From positions 62,001 through 126,000 of the forward strand of contig NZ_VNJI01000009.1 in assembly GCF_007786445.1 (NCBI RefSeq): a DNA stretch of 64,000 nucleotides, written 5' to 3'. How positions within the stretch are numbered: position 1 is the stretch's first letter; every line of letters begins with the position of its first letter. The notes under the pieces were generated by a model that was not told where the DNA came from, did no database searches, and worked only from the letters and a program-made list of their open reading frames with translations. This document shows, in pieces, positions 26,306 to 34,981 of this stretch. The position numbers and the translations under genes are program-made. Origin of the DNA: Paenibacillus cremeus. Its GTDB lineage: Bacteria > Bacillota > Bacilli > Paenibacillales > NBRC-103111.

Positions 26306-26485
26306 ATGAAAACCTTAATGTGCAATTGCGGATTTTCCATCACGAACGAGAACCCGTACCATGTTGAAGCTGCGATGTGGCATCATGCCATTCACGACCA
26401 CGGGGACATGCTCAAAAGTATGACCGTGGAAATGCTCGAGCAGTGGCTCAAGGGCAAAGACGAGCAGTTAAAGGCGGGTGCGTAA
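26306..26485 (+). CDS. small DUF1059-like protein
   Basis: A 59-aa protein starting MKTLMCNCGFSIT, with a Cys pair near the N-terminus and a helix rich in His (AAMWHHAIHDHGDML). This resembles DUF1059, short proteins of unknown function often found next to ArsR-SRPBCC pairs. AAGGAG stands 13 nt before this ATG; an in-frame TTG at 26297 is 4 nt away, so the start is open. It lies 29 nt after the SRPBCC gene and 3 nt before the truncated copy. Confidence 0.65.
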   Translation: MKTLMCNCGFSITNENPYHVEAAMWHHAIHDHGDMLKSMTVEMLEQWLKGKDEQLKAGA

Positions 26486-26488
26486 CTG

Positions 26489-26647
26489 ATGTCCGCAGGG
26501 ATTCACCAAGAGCTTACGATTCAAGCGGCCCCTGCCCGTGTATATGAAGCGCTCCTCAGCAGCGAGCAGTTCAGCCAAGCGACCGGCGGCGCCCCGACGG
26601 ATATTCAGCCGGAAGCCAGCGGGACGTTCTCCTGCTTCGCGTCCTAA
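26489..26647 (+). pseudogene. truncated AHSA1/SRPBCC gene remnant
   Basis: Fifty-two codons from an ATG at 26489. IHQELTIQAAPARVYEALLSS followed by FSQATGGAP and GTFSCF is the N-terminal third of an AHSA1-type SRPBCC protein, which should be about 140-150 aa. The frame ends in TAA directly after FSCFAS, and the rnhA terminator begins within a few bases. The rest of the domain is missing in all frames. A deletion that joined this gene to the terminator region is the simplest explanation. Some annotators may call it a short hypothetical CDS. Confidence 0.75.
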
Positions 26648-26651
26648 AATG

Positions 26652-26706
26652 CAAAAAAAGAAGCTGTCCAGTTCCGTTCTTACAACGTCTGGACAAGCTT
26701 CTTTTT
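26652..26706 (-). terminator. terminator of the RNase H gene (also of the SRPBCC operon)
   Basis: AAAAAGAAGCTGTCCAG pairs with CTGGACAAGCTTCTTTTT, T-rich on both strands. The loop is about 17 nt. Confidence 0.8.
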
Positions 26707-26707
26707 G

Positions 26708-27373
26708 TTATTTCCGCCCATAGTCAGCCTTGATCTCGCCCCAGGCCTTCGTATTCCACTTGAGGATCTTGTTGGGGTAGCTGTTCTGACGCAGCCACAG
26801 CTCCGCCCGATCCACCAGCGTCCAAATCTCCTGCGTCGACGCGTCGCGCGGCAGGTTGGAGGCGACCTTCTTGTTGCGCACCCAGGCGAGCGCCGTCATG
26901 GAATCGCTGTAGATCGTCATGCTGCTGCCCTGCTTCTTCAGATACGCCAGCCCGTGCACAATGGCAAGAAATTCGCCCATATTGTTCGTGCCCTTCGAGA
27001 TCGGCGGATGCGCGAAAATCACCTCGCCGGTTCTCGTATTCACGCCCTTGTACTCCACGATGCCAGGATTCCCGCTGCACCCGACGTCGACGGACAGGCT
27101 GTCCAGATCGACTTCCGTCGGCAGCGCGCCGCCAGCCTTGGAAGTACTCGCCGAGCCGGAGCCAGAGCCAGAAGCCGAAGCAGCCTTGGCAGCTGCGCTG
27201 CCGAACGCCTTCTTCCAGCCCGCAGCCAGCGCCGACTTTGCCTCCGCCTCACTTTCGTACGCCTTGAACTTCGCCTGCGGGAAGCCGTTCGTCTGAGCCT
27301 GGCATTCCGCCCAGCTCCGGTAAACCCCCGGCTGACGCCCTTCCCATACGACATAAAACTTTGACTTCGCCAC
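26708..27373 (-). CDS. rnhA: ribonuclease H with viroplasmin-like N-terminal domain
   Basis: A 221-aa protein. The N-terminal FYVVWEGRQPGVYRSWAECQAQ (residues about 6-27) is the RNase H-binding (caulimovirus viroplasmin) domain that grips RNA-DNA hybrids. A Ser/Ala/Gly linker (about 60-85) follows, then the RNase H1 fold with acidic residues in SVDVGCSGNPG, NNMGEFLAIVHGL and IYSDSMTALAW. It removes RNA from hybrids such as R-loops. Long linker and domain order fit the bacterial type 1 enzymes of this group. It lies 50 nt downstream of recQ on the same strand. Confidence 0.9.
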   Translation of the reverse strand: MAKSKFYVVWEGRQPGVYRSWAECQAQTNGFPQAKFKAYESEAEAKSALAAGWKKAFGSAAAKAASASGSGSGSASTSKAGGALPTEVDLDSLSVDVGCSGNPGIVEYKGVNTRTGEVIFAHPPISKGTNNMGEFLAIVHGLAYLKKQGSSMTIYSDSMTALAWVRNKKVASNLPRDASTQEIWTLVDRAELWLRQNSYPNKILKWNTKAWGEIKADYGRK

Positions 27374-27422
27374 GTGGTTCCTCCTACTCTATCCGCCCTT
27401 AGGTCCCTAAACCTTTAAGCGA

Positions 27423-29213
27423 TTAAGCCTGCTGCTGTTGCTGCTGCAGCTGCTTGAAAAATTCGATGAAATACGCACCGTACTTGAAAAACTTCGCTTC
27501 CCCGATCCCCTTGATCTTGAGCATCGCCGCCGGGTTGGTCGGCTTCACGCCGCACATCTCCCGCAGCGTGCTGTCGGGAAAGACGATGTACGGCGGGATG
27601 CCCTCCCGCTTCGCGATCTCGGTCCGCAGCTGGCGCAGCGCGTCGAACAGCTCCGCTTCGACGTCCTTCACCGCCGGCGCCGCCGGCTTCACGCGCACCC
27701 GCTGCACGACGCGCTCCTCACCCGTGAGCACCGTGCCCGCCTTCGGCGTCAGCTTCAGCACCGGATACTTGCCCTCCGACAGCTGAAGATAGCCTTCGGC
27801 CACCAGCATCTGGATCAAATCGACGATGTCCTTTTCTCCCCGCTGCTTCATCAGCCCGTACGTGCTCAGCTCATCGAAGCCGAGCTCAAGCACCTTCTTG
27901 TTCCGCGAGCCCTTCAGCACCGAAGCGACCAGCGTCATGCCGAACCGCTCCCGCATCCGCCGCACGCAGGAGAAAATCTGCTGCGCCTCCAGCGTGATGT
28001 CCGTCAGCTGCAGGTCCGGGCTGGAGCAGTTGCTGCACTGGCCGCAGTCGCTCTCCGTATCCCCGCCGAAATAACGGACGATATACCGCTGCAAGCACTG
28101 CGGCGTATGGCAGTAGTCCGCCATCAGCTGCAGCCGGCGGTATTCCTGCGCCTGTCGCTCGGGGTCGCCAACGGATTGCTCGATGAGAAACTTCTGGATG
28201 TGAATATCCTGCGGACTGAACAGCAAGAGACAATCGCTCGGCTCCCCGTCGCGTCCCGCACGGCCGGCCTCCTGATAGTAGGCCTCCATGTTTTTCGGCA
28301 TGTTGTAATGCACGACGTACCGCACGTTCGACTTGTCGATCCCCATGCCGAACGCATTGCTCGCGACCATGACACGCACCTCGTCATAGAGGAACTGCTC
28401 CTGCGCCTCCGCGCGCTCCTTGTCGCTCATCCCCGCATGATAGCGGCCCGCCGCCACGCCTTGGCGCAGCAAATACTCGCACAGCTGATCGACTTCCTTG
28501 CGCGTTGCCGCGTAGACGATGCCCGAGTCGTCGCCGTTCTCGCGGATCGTCGCCATCAGCACATCACGCTTGTTCTCGCCCTTCACCACCGTGAAGGACA
28601 AATTCTCCCGCGCGAAGCCGGTCACGAACACGCCCGGCTCCCGCAGCTTCAGGTGCTTCACGATATCGTCGCGCACCTGATCTGTCGCCGTCGCCGTGAA
28701 GGCCGACAGCTGCGGCCGCACGGGCAAGTGCGAGACCAGCTCGCTGATCCGCATGTAGCTCGGGCGGAAATCATGTCCCCACTGCGACACGCAGTGCGAT
28801 TCGTCGACCGCCACCATCGGCACGGTCAGCTCCGACAGCAGCTCCAGGAACCGCTCCGATTCCAGCCGCTCCGGCGCCACATAGAGCAGCTTGTACTCTC
28901 CGCGCGCCGCCTTGCGGATGCGTGTCTCCACCTGCGCGTACGACAGCGAGCTGTTGATGTACGCCGCCGGCACCCCGATGCTGTCGAGGCCGTCGACCTG
29001 GTCCTTCATCAGCGAAATGAGAGGCGACACGACGATCGTCGTGCCGCTCATCATCAGCGCCGGAATTTGGTAGCAGATCGATTTACCGCCGCCGGTCGGC
29101 ATGATCCCCAGCGTATCGCGGCCTTCCAGGATACTGGCGATCACCTTCTTTTGTCCTTCGCGAAAATCGCCGTAGCCGTAATATTTTTTAAGCAGCTCCC
29201 GTGCTTCTGCCAT
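27423..29213 (-). CDS. recQ: ATP-dependent DNA helicase RecQ
   Basis: A 596-aa 3'-5' DNA helicase. Motif 0 GYGDFREGQ, Walker A MPTGGGKS, DESH box AVDESHCVSQWGHDFRP, FTATAT, and motif VI QEAGRAGRDG are present. The RQC region has the four zinc Cys (CHTPQCLQRYIVRYFGG then CGQCSNC), and a HRDC domain closes the protein (about residues 510-585), followed by a Gln run. The start at 29213 (MAEARELLKKYYGYG) leaves 15 nt to the glycosyltransferase; a longer frame to 29279 would overlap it. A role in recombination repair is expected. The 597-codon antisense frame is spurious. Confidence 0.95.
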   Translation of the reverse strand: MAEARELLKKYYGYGDFREGQKKVIASILEGRDTLGIMPTGGGKSICYQIPALMMSGTTIVVSPLISLMKDQVDGLDSIGVPAAYINSSLSYAQVETRIRKAARGEYKLLYVAPERLESERFLELLSELTVPMVAVDESHCVSQWGHDFRPSYMRISELVSHLPVRPQLSAFTATATDQVRDDIVKHLKLREPGVFVTGFARENLSFTVVKGENKRDVLMATIRENGDDSGIVYAATRKEVDQLCEYLLRQGVAAGRYHAGMSDKERAEAQEQFLYDEVRVMVASNAFGMGIDKSNVRYVVHYNMPKNMEAYYQEAGRAGRDGEPSDCLLLFSPQDIHIQKFLIEQSVGDPERQAQEYRRLQLMADYCHTPQCLQRYIVRYFGGDTESDCGQCSNCSSPDLQLTDITLEAQQIFSCVRRMRERFGMTLVASVLKGSRNKKVLELGFDELSTYGLMKQRGEKDIVDLIQMLVAEGYLQLSEGKYPVLKLTPKAGTVLTGEERVVQRVRVKPAAPAVKDVEAELFDALRQLRTEIAKREGIPPYIVFPDSTLREMCGVKPTNPAAMLKIKGIGEAKFFKYGAYFIEFFKQLQQQQQQA

Positions 29214-29227
29214 CGTTCCTGCCAACG

Positions 29228-30049
29228 TTAGCCGCCCCCTTCTGCCATCCGTCTTGAAATGATCGGTGCTCCATCCCACAGCACTTCCGTCTGCGCCCGC
29301 CGGACCTTGACCTCAGGCTCCTCCAGCAGGAGGAAAAAGTTTTTGGTCGGCAGTGTCCCCAGTCCATGCTTCGCCGATAGCTTGTCGAGATACGGCCGCA
29401 TGTCCTCCAAATTGCCCGACATATTGTCCCCGGCCCCAGAGAACGCGTACAGCGCGCTTGCTACGGGCACTCTTTTGACCCGATAATGCTCCACCGCCTG
29501 CAGGAAAAAATCCCAGTCCCAGTAGTGGTACATGTCCACATCGAACGGCCCGAGCCGATCATACAGCTCTCTCCGGAACAGGCAGCCCGAGGAAACGAAG
29601 GTCGAAAACCGCCGCATCGCCTCGACATCATGCTCATAAGCAAAGACGAAGCGGCTCGTCGCCCGGCGCACCGGTCCCTCCAGCTTGTAGTCGAAAATTT
29701 CGACGTCCGAATACACCATGTCACAGTCTGCCAGCTCCCGCACCATCCGCTCGACATGTGTGGGCAGCAGCAGATCGTCATCGTCGCACAGCATGATCAG
29801 CTCGCCCCGAGCCAGCGTTAGCCCGCGATTGCGCGCATGGACGTGCTTGCTGTTACGCTCCATGTTCACAACCGTCAGATCAAGCTCCGGGTACAGCTCC
29901 CGTACAAAATCCACCGGCTCCCCCGCATCGTTCACCACGATAATCTGCAGGTTCCGATATGTCTGCCGCCATAGCGACTCCAGCAGCTCACACAAAAAAT
30001 CCGGCCGGTTGTAGGTCGGAATAATGACCGATATAAGAGGCCTCTCCAT
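29228..30049 (-). CDS. family 2 glycosyltransferase
   Basis: A 273-aa GT-A enzyme. PLISVIIPTYNRPDFLCELLESL at the start, the nucleotide-sugar metal site in MLCDDDDLLLPTHVERM (about residues 86-102) and the acceptor region with YHYWDWDFFLQAVEHY (about 180-195) are seen. No membrane segment, so it is cytosolic or peripheral. The ATG at 30049 has GGGAG close upstream; starts at 30070 or 30136 are possible. It is 15 nt upstream of recQ and probably co-transcribed, an association without obvious meaning. The sugar and acceptor are unknown. Confidence 0.85.
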   Translation of the reverse strand: MERPLISVIIPTYNRPDFLCELLESLWRQTYRNLQIIVVNDAGEPVDFVRELYPELDLTVVNMERNSKHVHARNRGLTLARGELIMLCDDDDLLLPTHVERMVRELADCDMVYSDVEIFDYKLEGPVRRATSRFVFAYEHDVEAMRRFSTFVSSGCLFRRELYDRLGPFDVDMYHYWDWDFFLQAVEHYRVKRVPVASALYAFSGAGDNMSGNLEDMRPYLDKLSAKHGLGTLPTKNFFLLLEEPEVKVRRAQTEVLWDGAPIISRRMAEGGG

Positions 30050-30247
30050 CCCCGCTCCCTCGCTCTCCATAAAACATCTACTCTCCACTATACAAAAAAA
30101 TCGGCCAAAGGGAAACTCTGTGGAAACAGCTGGCATCGAGCAAAAAATAAGCCTCCCGGCGTTCCTTTGGCGCTATTTTCCAGTACAAGCGGTGTGGTAC
30201 AATGAGAATAATAGCAGCCCCATCCTATATGTTGGAGGTTCTTGACG

Positions 30248-30709
30248 ATGCCCAGAAAAAAAGATCAGCCCGCCAGCAGCCCTGAAACGCTGATTCCGGT
30301 GTCCGCACCTGGGTCCGAGGAAGCAGCCGCTGCAGCCATAGAGCCGGCTCTCGAGGCCATTGCCCCGCAGCCAGCTTCGGACTCGCCCGACGAGCCGGAA
30401 CCGCAGACAGCGCTTGCCCCAATCGCGGCGGATGAACCCGAAGCTCCCTCGCTGACGCAGGTGCTCGAAGGCAAGCTCAAGAAGAAGCAGCGCAGCGAGA
30501 CCCATGACAAGGAACGCGTCTATCTCCGCAAGGATTTAAAGGAACGGCTGGACGCCCTATCCCTGAATCGCAGCAAAGGCTTCAAAACCCTCATCCTCAA
30601 TTACGGCCTGGAGAAGGCATTGGACGAATTGGAACAAGCCGCGGCACAGCTTCGAGAGGATGAAAAGGCTGAGGAGCAGGAGGCCCTGCAAGAAGCAGCC
30701 GACGCATAA
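30248..30709 (+). CDS. hypothetical protein with Ala/Pro/Glu-rich N-terminus and helical C-terminus
   Basis: A 153-aa protein. Residues 1-70 are low-complexity (Ala, Pro, Glu), probably disordered. Residues 80-125 (KERVYLRKDLKERLDALSLNR and GFKTLILNYGLEKAL) look like a ribbon-helix-helix DNA-binding unit, one beta strand then two helices. The last 30 residues are a charged coiled helix. GGAGG is 9 nt before the ATG; a TTG at 30242 is less likely. It could be a small DNA-binding or partition-type protein; I do not recognise a named family. Confidence 0.6.
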   Translation: MPRKKDQPASSPETLIPVSAPGSEEAAAAAIEPALEAIAPQPASDSPDEPEPQTALAPIAADEPEAPSLTQVLEGKLKKKQRSETHDKERVYLRKDLKERLDALSLNRSKGFKTLILNYGLEKALDELEQAAAQLREDEKAEEQEALQEAADA

Positions 30710-30731
30710 CTTTTAGCAAACGTAAACCGTA

Positions 30732-30774
30732 AAAAAAGAGGTTCCCCCGCTGTCGCTGTCGGAGGAGCCTCTTT
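30732..30774 (+). terminator. bidirectional terminator
   Basis: AAAGAGGTTCC pairs with GGAGGAGCCTCTTT with one bulge, T/A tracts on both sides, between convergent genes. Confidence 0.75.
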
Positions 30775-30797
30775 CTGCTTATTTCTGTACTGCTCTG

Positions 30798-31469
30798 CTA
30801 AATCGGCAGCAGCCTGATGGTATCTCGGCGCTTGAGCGCTTCCACCATATGCAACCACGCCTCCGGTTTTTGGGGCAGCACTGCGTAATAGCGCTCCAAG
30901 AACCGCCACACGAGCTCCGCCTTAACAGAATCGCCTTCACCGTCGACGGTCATAAAGCACAGGTCCAGCCCATGCACCGCTTCACCATCATTGTGCCAGG
31001 ACGGATGCACGTACTCGAGGTCCAGCTTCCGGTAGCCCAGATGCGCCAGCACCTCTCGCCGCACGTACGGATTCATCGGCTTGACTCCTCCAAAGCCGAG
31101 CGACTCGGACAAATACGGGTTATAAATTTCCGCGAACATCCCCAGCCATCGGCTGCCCGAAGCGGCTACTACGGACCGCAGGTCACGCATCCGCTCACTC
31201 GCCAGAAACGGTCCGATCCCCAGGCCCTCACGGCCGATGATCGTAAAGTCCGTCATCGCCACCTCCAGGTCCGGGTAAAACCGATATTCCGTCGCGCCGA
31301 CGACTTCACCTTCATGAACAGCGACGAACACCCGGATGCCCGGGTCCTGCAGCGGCTCCGCCCACAGCTCGTACGCGAGCACCTCTTCCGGCGGGAATAC
31401 TTTTTGCATCAGCTCATGCATCGGCCGAAAATAAGCATCCTCAATGGTTGTAATTCGGTGGTACAGCAT
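30798..31469 (-). CDS. GNAT-like acetyltransferase family protein
   Basis: A 223-aa soluble protein. The middle (about residues 45-110) resembles a GNAT fold: VFVAVHEGEVVGATEYRFYPD then FTIIGREGLGIGPFLASERMRDL, with a degenerate acetyl-CoA loop where R-G-x-G-x-G would be expected. The C-terminal part, with a WHNDGEAVHGLDLCFM stretch, is larger than in common members. GGAGGAG precedes the ATG. Activity is not certain. Single gene between two terminators. Confidence 0.65.
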   Translation of the reverse strand: MLYHRITTIEDAYFRPMHELMQKVFPPEEVLAYELWAEPLQDPGIRVFVAVHEGEVVGATEYRFYPDLEVAMTDFTIIGREGLGIGPFLASERMRDLRSVVAASGSRWLGMFAEIYNPYLSESLGFGGVKPMNPYVRREVLAHLGYRKLDLEYVHPSWHNDGEAVHGLDLCFMTVDGEGDSVKAELVWRFLERYYAVLPQKPEAWLHMVEALKRRDTIRLLPI

Positions 31470-31535
31470 CGTGTCGTTTCTCCTCCTTCAGCCGAATCGT
31501 TCCATCCCCATTATACCATAGGAAAAAATATAAAA

Positions 31536-31571
31536 AGACGTTCAGCCCCCGCTCCCGCGATGCTGACGTCT
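31536..31571 (-). terminator. terminator of the ccdC-like gene
   Basis: Minus-strand AGACGTCAGC and GCTGAACGTCT arms (one bulge) followed by TTTTATATTTTTT. Confidence 0.75.
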
Positions 31572-31581
31572 CCTGATCAGG

Positions 31582-32061
31582 CTACTCCGCCCGGCGATGC
31601 GGCAGCAGCTTTCGAAACTTCAAATAGCTGACCAGCCGCCAAGGCATCACATATCCGATGGCAATGAAGTAAAACAGCATCCCGAGCTCCGCCGGATCGA
31701 GCCCCTGCAGATATTCCCTCAGCGCCAGCCGCAGAATAAGCAGACCTACAAGTGCGATTACGAAGGCTATGCTTTTTTTCGGATAAATATGGCCGTCATC
31801 CCGAACCTCATAATTCGTCGTCAAAATCATCGGGATCGAGAGCACCAGCCCGCAAAGAAACGATAGAACGACCTCTTTCACTGTCAAATGCAGCTGCGGA
31901 TTCAATAATCCCACCATGCCAAACCACATGAACACCAGCGGCAGCAGCATGCGGTACCCGTTACCCTTGACCGGCTTATTCGTCGCCCGAAGACGGCGCC
32001 AAAGCACGAGGCTGACCATGATCACAACGGGAATCAGAGCCGCAAGATTCGAAGTATTCAT
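31582..32061 (-). CDS. CcdC family membrane protein
   Basis: A 159-aa membrane protein with five hydrophobic segments and a conserved cytosolic region with YEVRDDGHIYPKKSIAF (about residues 84-100). This matches the CcdC family (DUF1453). In B. subtilis ccdC follows ccdA, a cytochrome c maturation gene, but ccdC itself is not essential there and its function is unknown. The presence of a caa3 oxidase with a c-type heme in this window makes a link conceivable but unproven. Confidence 0.8.
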   Translation of the reverse strand: MNTSNLAALIPVVIMVSLVLWRRLRATNKPVKGNGYRMLLPLVFMWFGMVGLLNPQLHLTVKEVVLSFLCGLVLSIPMILTTNYEVRDDGHIYPKKSIAFVIALVGLLILRLALREYLQGLDPAELGMLFYFIAIGYVMPWRLVSYLKFRKLLPHRRAE

Positions 32062-32224
32062 GACGAGTCCTTCTTTCCGTAGGTTCCATTGGGCATAAAT
32101 TCCATCCCTTATTTATAGTAAACGCAGCAGCGGGGTCAGAAGTTTCACTTATGAACATTATCCGTTAATGTCGGTCATACTAATCGGGTCAAGATTTTGG
32201 ATGGGCGAAAGGAGAATGGGCCTT

Positions 32225-33502
32225 ATGCAGGCTGCAACAACCAAATTGATCCACGAAATTAGGCGGCTCTCACTCCCGCTTCGTTCGCCGGACGACCTGT
32301 CACCTTTGGTCGAGGCCGCTGGGGAAGCAAAGTACGTTTTGCTCGGCGAGGCGTCGCATGGCACGTCCGAATTTTACACGGTGCGGGCGGAGCTGACGAA
32401 ACGGCTCATTCTGGAGCACGGCTGCCGGTTCATCGCCGTCGAGGGGGACTGGCCGGCCTGCTTTAGCGTCAACCGCTATGTAAAAAGCTTGCCTGGGGCA
32501 GCAGCCGACGCCAAGACTGCGTTGCAGGCGTTCGACCGGTGGCCCGTGTGGATGTGGGCGAACCACGAAATATTGGAGCTGATCGAGTGGCTCAAGGCGC
32601 ATAACGATGCGCTGCCGGCCGCAGAGCGAGTAGGCTTTTACGGGATGGACGTGTACAGCTTATGGGAATCGATGGAGGAGATTATTCAGTACCTGGAGCG
32701 CATCGGCTCCAAGCACGTGGAGGATGCGAGGGAAGCCTTCGCCTGCTTCGAGCCATTCCATCGGGAAGGCCAAAACTACGGCGTCTCGGCGGCGTTGTAT
32801 GGGGAAGGCTGTACCGACGAGGTCGTAGCGCTGCTCACCAAGCTTCGAACCGACCGCGGCCGGGTGGAGGACCCGCAGGAAGCGGCGCTCGATGCGGAAA
32901 TCAACGGCCTGGTGACGCTGCACGCCGAGCAGTATTACCGCGCGATGATTACCGCCGATGCGGAGTCTTGGAACATCCGCGACCGCCATATGGTCGAAGC
33001 GCTGCAGCGCATTGCTGCTTTTTATGGCCCTGGGGCCAAGGCGGTCGTGTGGGAGCATAACACACACATCGGCGATGCCCGGTCGACCGACATGCTGGAG
33101 GACGGCATGGTGAACGTCGGGCAGCTTCTGCGGGAGCAGAGCGACCCCGGCGAGGTGTTCGCCATTGGCTTCGGGACGCATCGCGGGACGGTGATGGCGG
33201 CCAGCCGCTGGGGCGTGACGCCCGAGGTGATGCAGGTGCCCGCTGGAATCCGCGACAGCTGGGAGGACCTGCTGCATGAGAGCCTGAACGGCGCGGATCA
33301 TATCCTGCTGTTCGCCGGTCGCGATGCACCGGCACTGATGGACACCGTCATCGGCCATCGGGCGATCGGGGTCGTCTATCACCCGCGCCGCGAGCGCGGC
33401 AACTATGTACCGACCGTGCTGCCGCAGCGGTATGACGCCTTTGTCCATATGGATGCCACGACAGCGGTGAAGCCGCTTGCCGGCATTCCTGTTATGGTGT
33501 AA
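32225..33502 (+). CDS. erythromycin esterase family protein
   Basis: A 425-aa member of the erythromycin esterase (EreA-like) superfamily. Conserved acidic and histidine residues are seen in LLGEASHGTSEFY (about residues 36-48), FIAVEGDWP, GMDVYSLW, VVWEHNTHIGDAR and GFGTHRGTV. The ATG at 32225 is 10 nt after AAGGAG; an in-frame ATG at 32216 lies too close to it. Most chromosomal Bacillales members are not proven resistance genes and several hydrolyse other esters, so macrolide resistance should not be assumed. Single gene. Confidence 0.85.
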   Translation: MQAATTKLIHEIRRLSLPLRSPDDLSPLVEAAGEAKYVLLGEASHGTSEFYTVRAELTKRLILEHGCRFIAVEGDWPACFSVNRYVKSLPGAAADAKTALQAFDRWPVWMWANHEILELIEWLKAHNDALPAAERVGFYGMDVYSLWESMEEIIQYLERIGSKHVEDAREAFACFEPFHREGQNYGVSAALYGEGCTDEVVALLTKLRTDRGRVEDPQEAALDAEINGLVTLHAEQYYRAMITADAESWNIRDRHMVEALQRIAAFYGPGAKAVVWEHNTHIGDARSTDMLEDGMVNVGQLLREQSDPGEVFAIGFGTHRGTVMAASRWGVTPEVMQVPAGIRDSWEDLLHESLNGADHILLFAGRDAPALMDTVIGHRAIGVVYHPRRERGNYVPTVLPQRYDAFVHMDATTAVKPLAGIPVMV

Positions 33503-33609
33503 AGCAAAGCCGCTGCACGCTGCGCGCGGATTGACGCTCGGGTTCGTTTCCATTACGCTGAAGGAAAGGAAATACGTTCTCTAAGGCTGAATGAGGGAGG
33601 AACCATTCG

Positions 33610-34059
33610 ATGTCCAAATCTTCTCCGGAGCCCGAGCGCCCGCACATCCCTTTGCCGAAGCAAACCCTGGAGGATACGGCGCTTCTGGTCACGCACGAGT
33701 TGAATAAGAAAGGCTGGGTCGATGAGGCCTACGAAGAGTTTGTGAACAATGGCGGGATGGACCTGCCCGGTCTAGGCAAGCCGCTCATCGTGCCGACCGA
33801 CGATATTTTGACGACCATTCTAAAGAATGCAAAGGTGTCGCCGCCGTGGATCATGCTCCGCAAGGAAATCGGGGAGAACATGAGCAAGCTGCTGGAGCTG
33901 TGCGACAAAAGCCCGTCCGATCCTGAGATCGAAGCGCTGCTGGCGGACACCAACCAGCAAATTGCCGAGCTGAATCATCAGGCGCCGAGCCTGACCCTGC
34001 ATCGGCTCAAGCTCACCCGAAGCAACCTGCGGGAGCAGTATGCGCGGTGGTATAGGTAG
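33610..34059 (+). CDS. DUF1992 (DnaJ-homologue C28-like) protein
   Basis: A 149-aa soluble protein. The domain's signature is clear: FVNNGGMDLPGLGKPLIVP (about residues 44-62) and ILKNAKVSPPWIMLRKEIGE (about 70-89). The C-terminus is helical, ending LRLKLTRSNLREQYARWYR-like. DUF1992 occurs in bacteria and, fused or not to J domains, in eukaryotes; function is unknown. GGGAGGAA precedes the ATG. A strong terminator follows. Confidence 0.85.
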   Translation: MSKSSPEPERPHIPLPKQTLEDTALLVTHELNKKGWVDEAYEEFVNNGGMDLPGLGKPLIVPTDDILTTILKNAKVSPPWIMLRKEIGENMSKLLELCDKSPSDPEIEALLADTNQQIAELNHQAPSLTLHRLKLTRSNLREQYARWYR

Positions 34060-34068
34060 CTTCAAACC

Positions 34069-34118
34069 CAAAAGGGTGCCCTCAAGCCAGAGATTGGCGT
34101 GTGGGGCACCCTTTTTTT
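34069..34118 (+). terminator. terminator after the DUF1992 gene
   Basis: AAAAGGGTGCCC pairs with GGGGCACCCTTTT, followed by more T. Probably also serves the convergent nitroreductase. Confidence 0.85.
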
Positions 34119-34135
34119 AAAAAGTGCAAGAAGGA

Positions 34136-34753
34136 TTAGAAGCGCTCGTGAATTACAATCTGATCGAGCGGAAGGCGTCCTGTCGGACGAGCCGGGCTTA
34201 CCGCTTTGCCGATTGGAACCATCATCACAGGGATGTAACGGTCCGGGATGTTCAATTCCTTCACGACCGCCGCTCGGTTATAGCCGCCCATCGGTACGGA
34301 ATCGTAACCTTTCGCTTTTGCGGCCAGCATCAGCTGCATCGCTGCAAGCGATGCGTTACGGATCGCTTCGTCGCGAGCCACAGATGGGTCGCTAGCGTAG
34401 GCGCCATTGATTTGCTGAGCCATCATATCTTGAATTTCCTGCGGCGAGTTCGCGAACACAACCGGTGTCATCAGGTTGGCTTGCAGATCGCCAAGCACGA
34501 TAACAACGGCAGAAGCGTCGGAAACCTGCTGCTGATTGAAGGCTAGCGGCAGCAGACGATCCTTCTGCTCCTGCTCACGTACCACCAGGAAGCGCCAGTG
34601 CTGCAGATTCCAAGAGGATGGCGCGGTGCCTGCCAAAGTTAAAATTTCGTTCAGCTCCGCATCGGAGATCTGGACGTCGCGCTCGAATTGACGAACGGAA
34701 TGACGGCCGGTCACGACTTGACTAAAATCCAGCGTTTGATTAGCGGTATTCAT
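34136..34753 (-). CDS. nitroreductase family protein
   Basis: A 205-aa FMN-dependent oxidoreductase. The FMN-binding N-terminal RHSVRQFE (about residues 17-24), the PSSWNLQHWRFLVV stretch (about 46-59), and the C-terminal PMGGYN and IGKAVSPARPTGRLP are typical. It probably reduces quinones or nitro compounds with NAD(P)H. AGGAGTG precedes the ATG. The 228-nt region upstream (34754-34981) is AT-rich and holds the promoters of this gene and of the divergent YhfH-like gene. Confidence 0.88.
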   Translation of the reverse strand: MNTANQTLDFSQVVTGRHSVRQFERDVQISDAELNEILTLAGTAPSSWNLQHWRFLVVREQEQKDRLLPLAFNQQQVSDASAVVIVLGDLQANLMTPVVFANSPQEIQDMMAQQINGAYASDPSVARDEAIRNASLAAMQLMLAAKAKGYDSVPMGGYNRAAVVKELNIPDRYIPVMMVPIGKAVSPARPTGRLPLDQIVIHERF

Positions 34754-34912
34754 AATTTCACTCCTATCAAAAAGTTATAAATGGACAACTATTATATACT
34801 ATAACAACTTACTTACTTTTGTAAAGTATGACTGCATTTATACAGCGCGGTACCGCATTTCAAACACCATTCCCTTTTATTTTCCGCTTCACCACCCCAA
34901 ATTATTCTCTTA

Positions 34913-34926
34913 AAAAAGCGCTTACA
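34913..34926 (+). promoter_or_regulatory. cre-like site (CcpA)
   Basis: AAAAAGCGCTTACA matches 12 of 14 positions of the catabolite-responsive element (TGWAARCGYTWNCW), including the AAGCGCTT core, and overlaps the -35 of the promoter that follows. Confidence 0.35.
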
Positions 34927-34950
34927 TTTTATAGCTAATTCCTGTATAGT
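34921..34950 (+). promoter_or_regulatory. promoter of the YhfH-like gene
   Basis: CTTACA, 18-nt spacer, TATAGT. Overlapped at the -35 by the cre-like site. The start of transcription would be about 25 nt before the ATG. Confidence 0.45.
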
Positions 34951-34981
34951 AGAGTTATCATGAACATAGGGAGTGATCGTC

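Noticed and set aside
27438-29231. 597-codon plus-strand frame opposite recQ
   Set aside because: Antisense to recQ; rich in Arg/His/Leu as expected from GC-rich shadow frames.
32225-33502. Calling the erythromycin-esterase-like gene a resistance determinant
   Set aside because: Chromosomal family members often have other substrates and no mobile context exists here.
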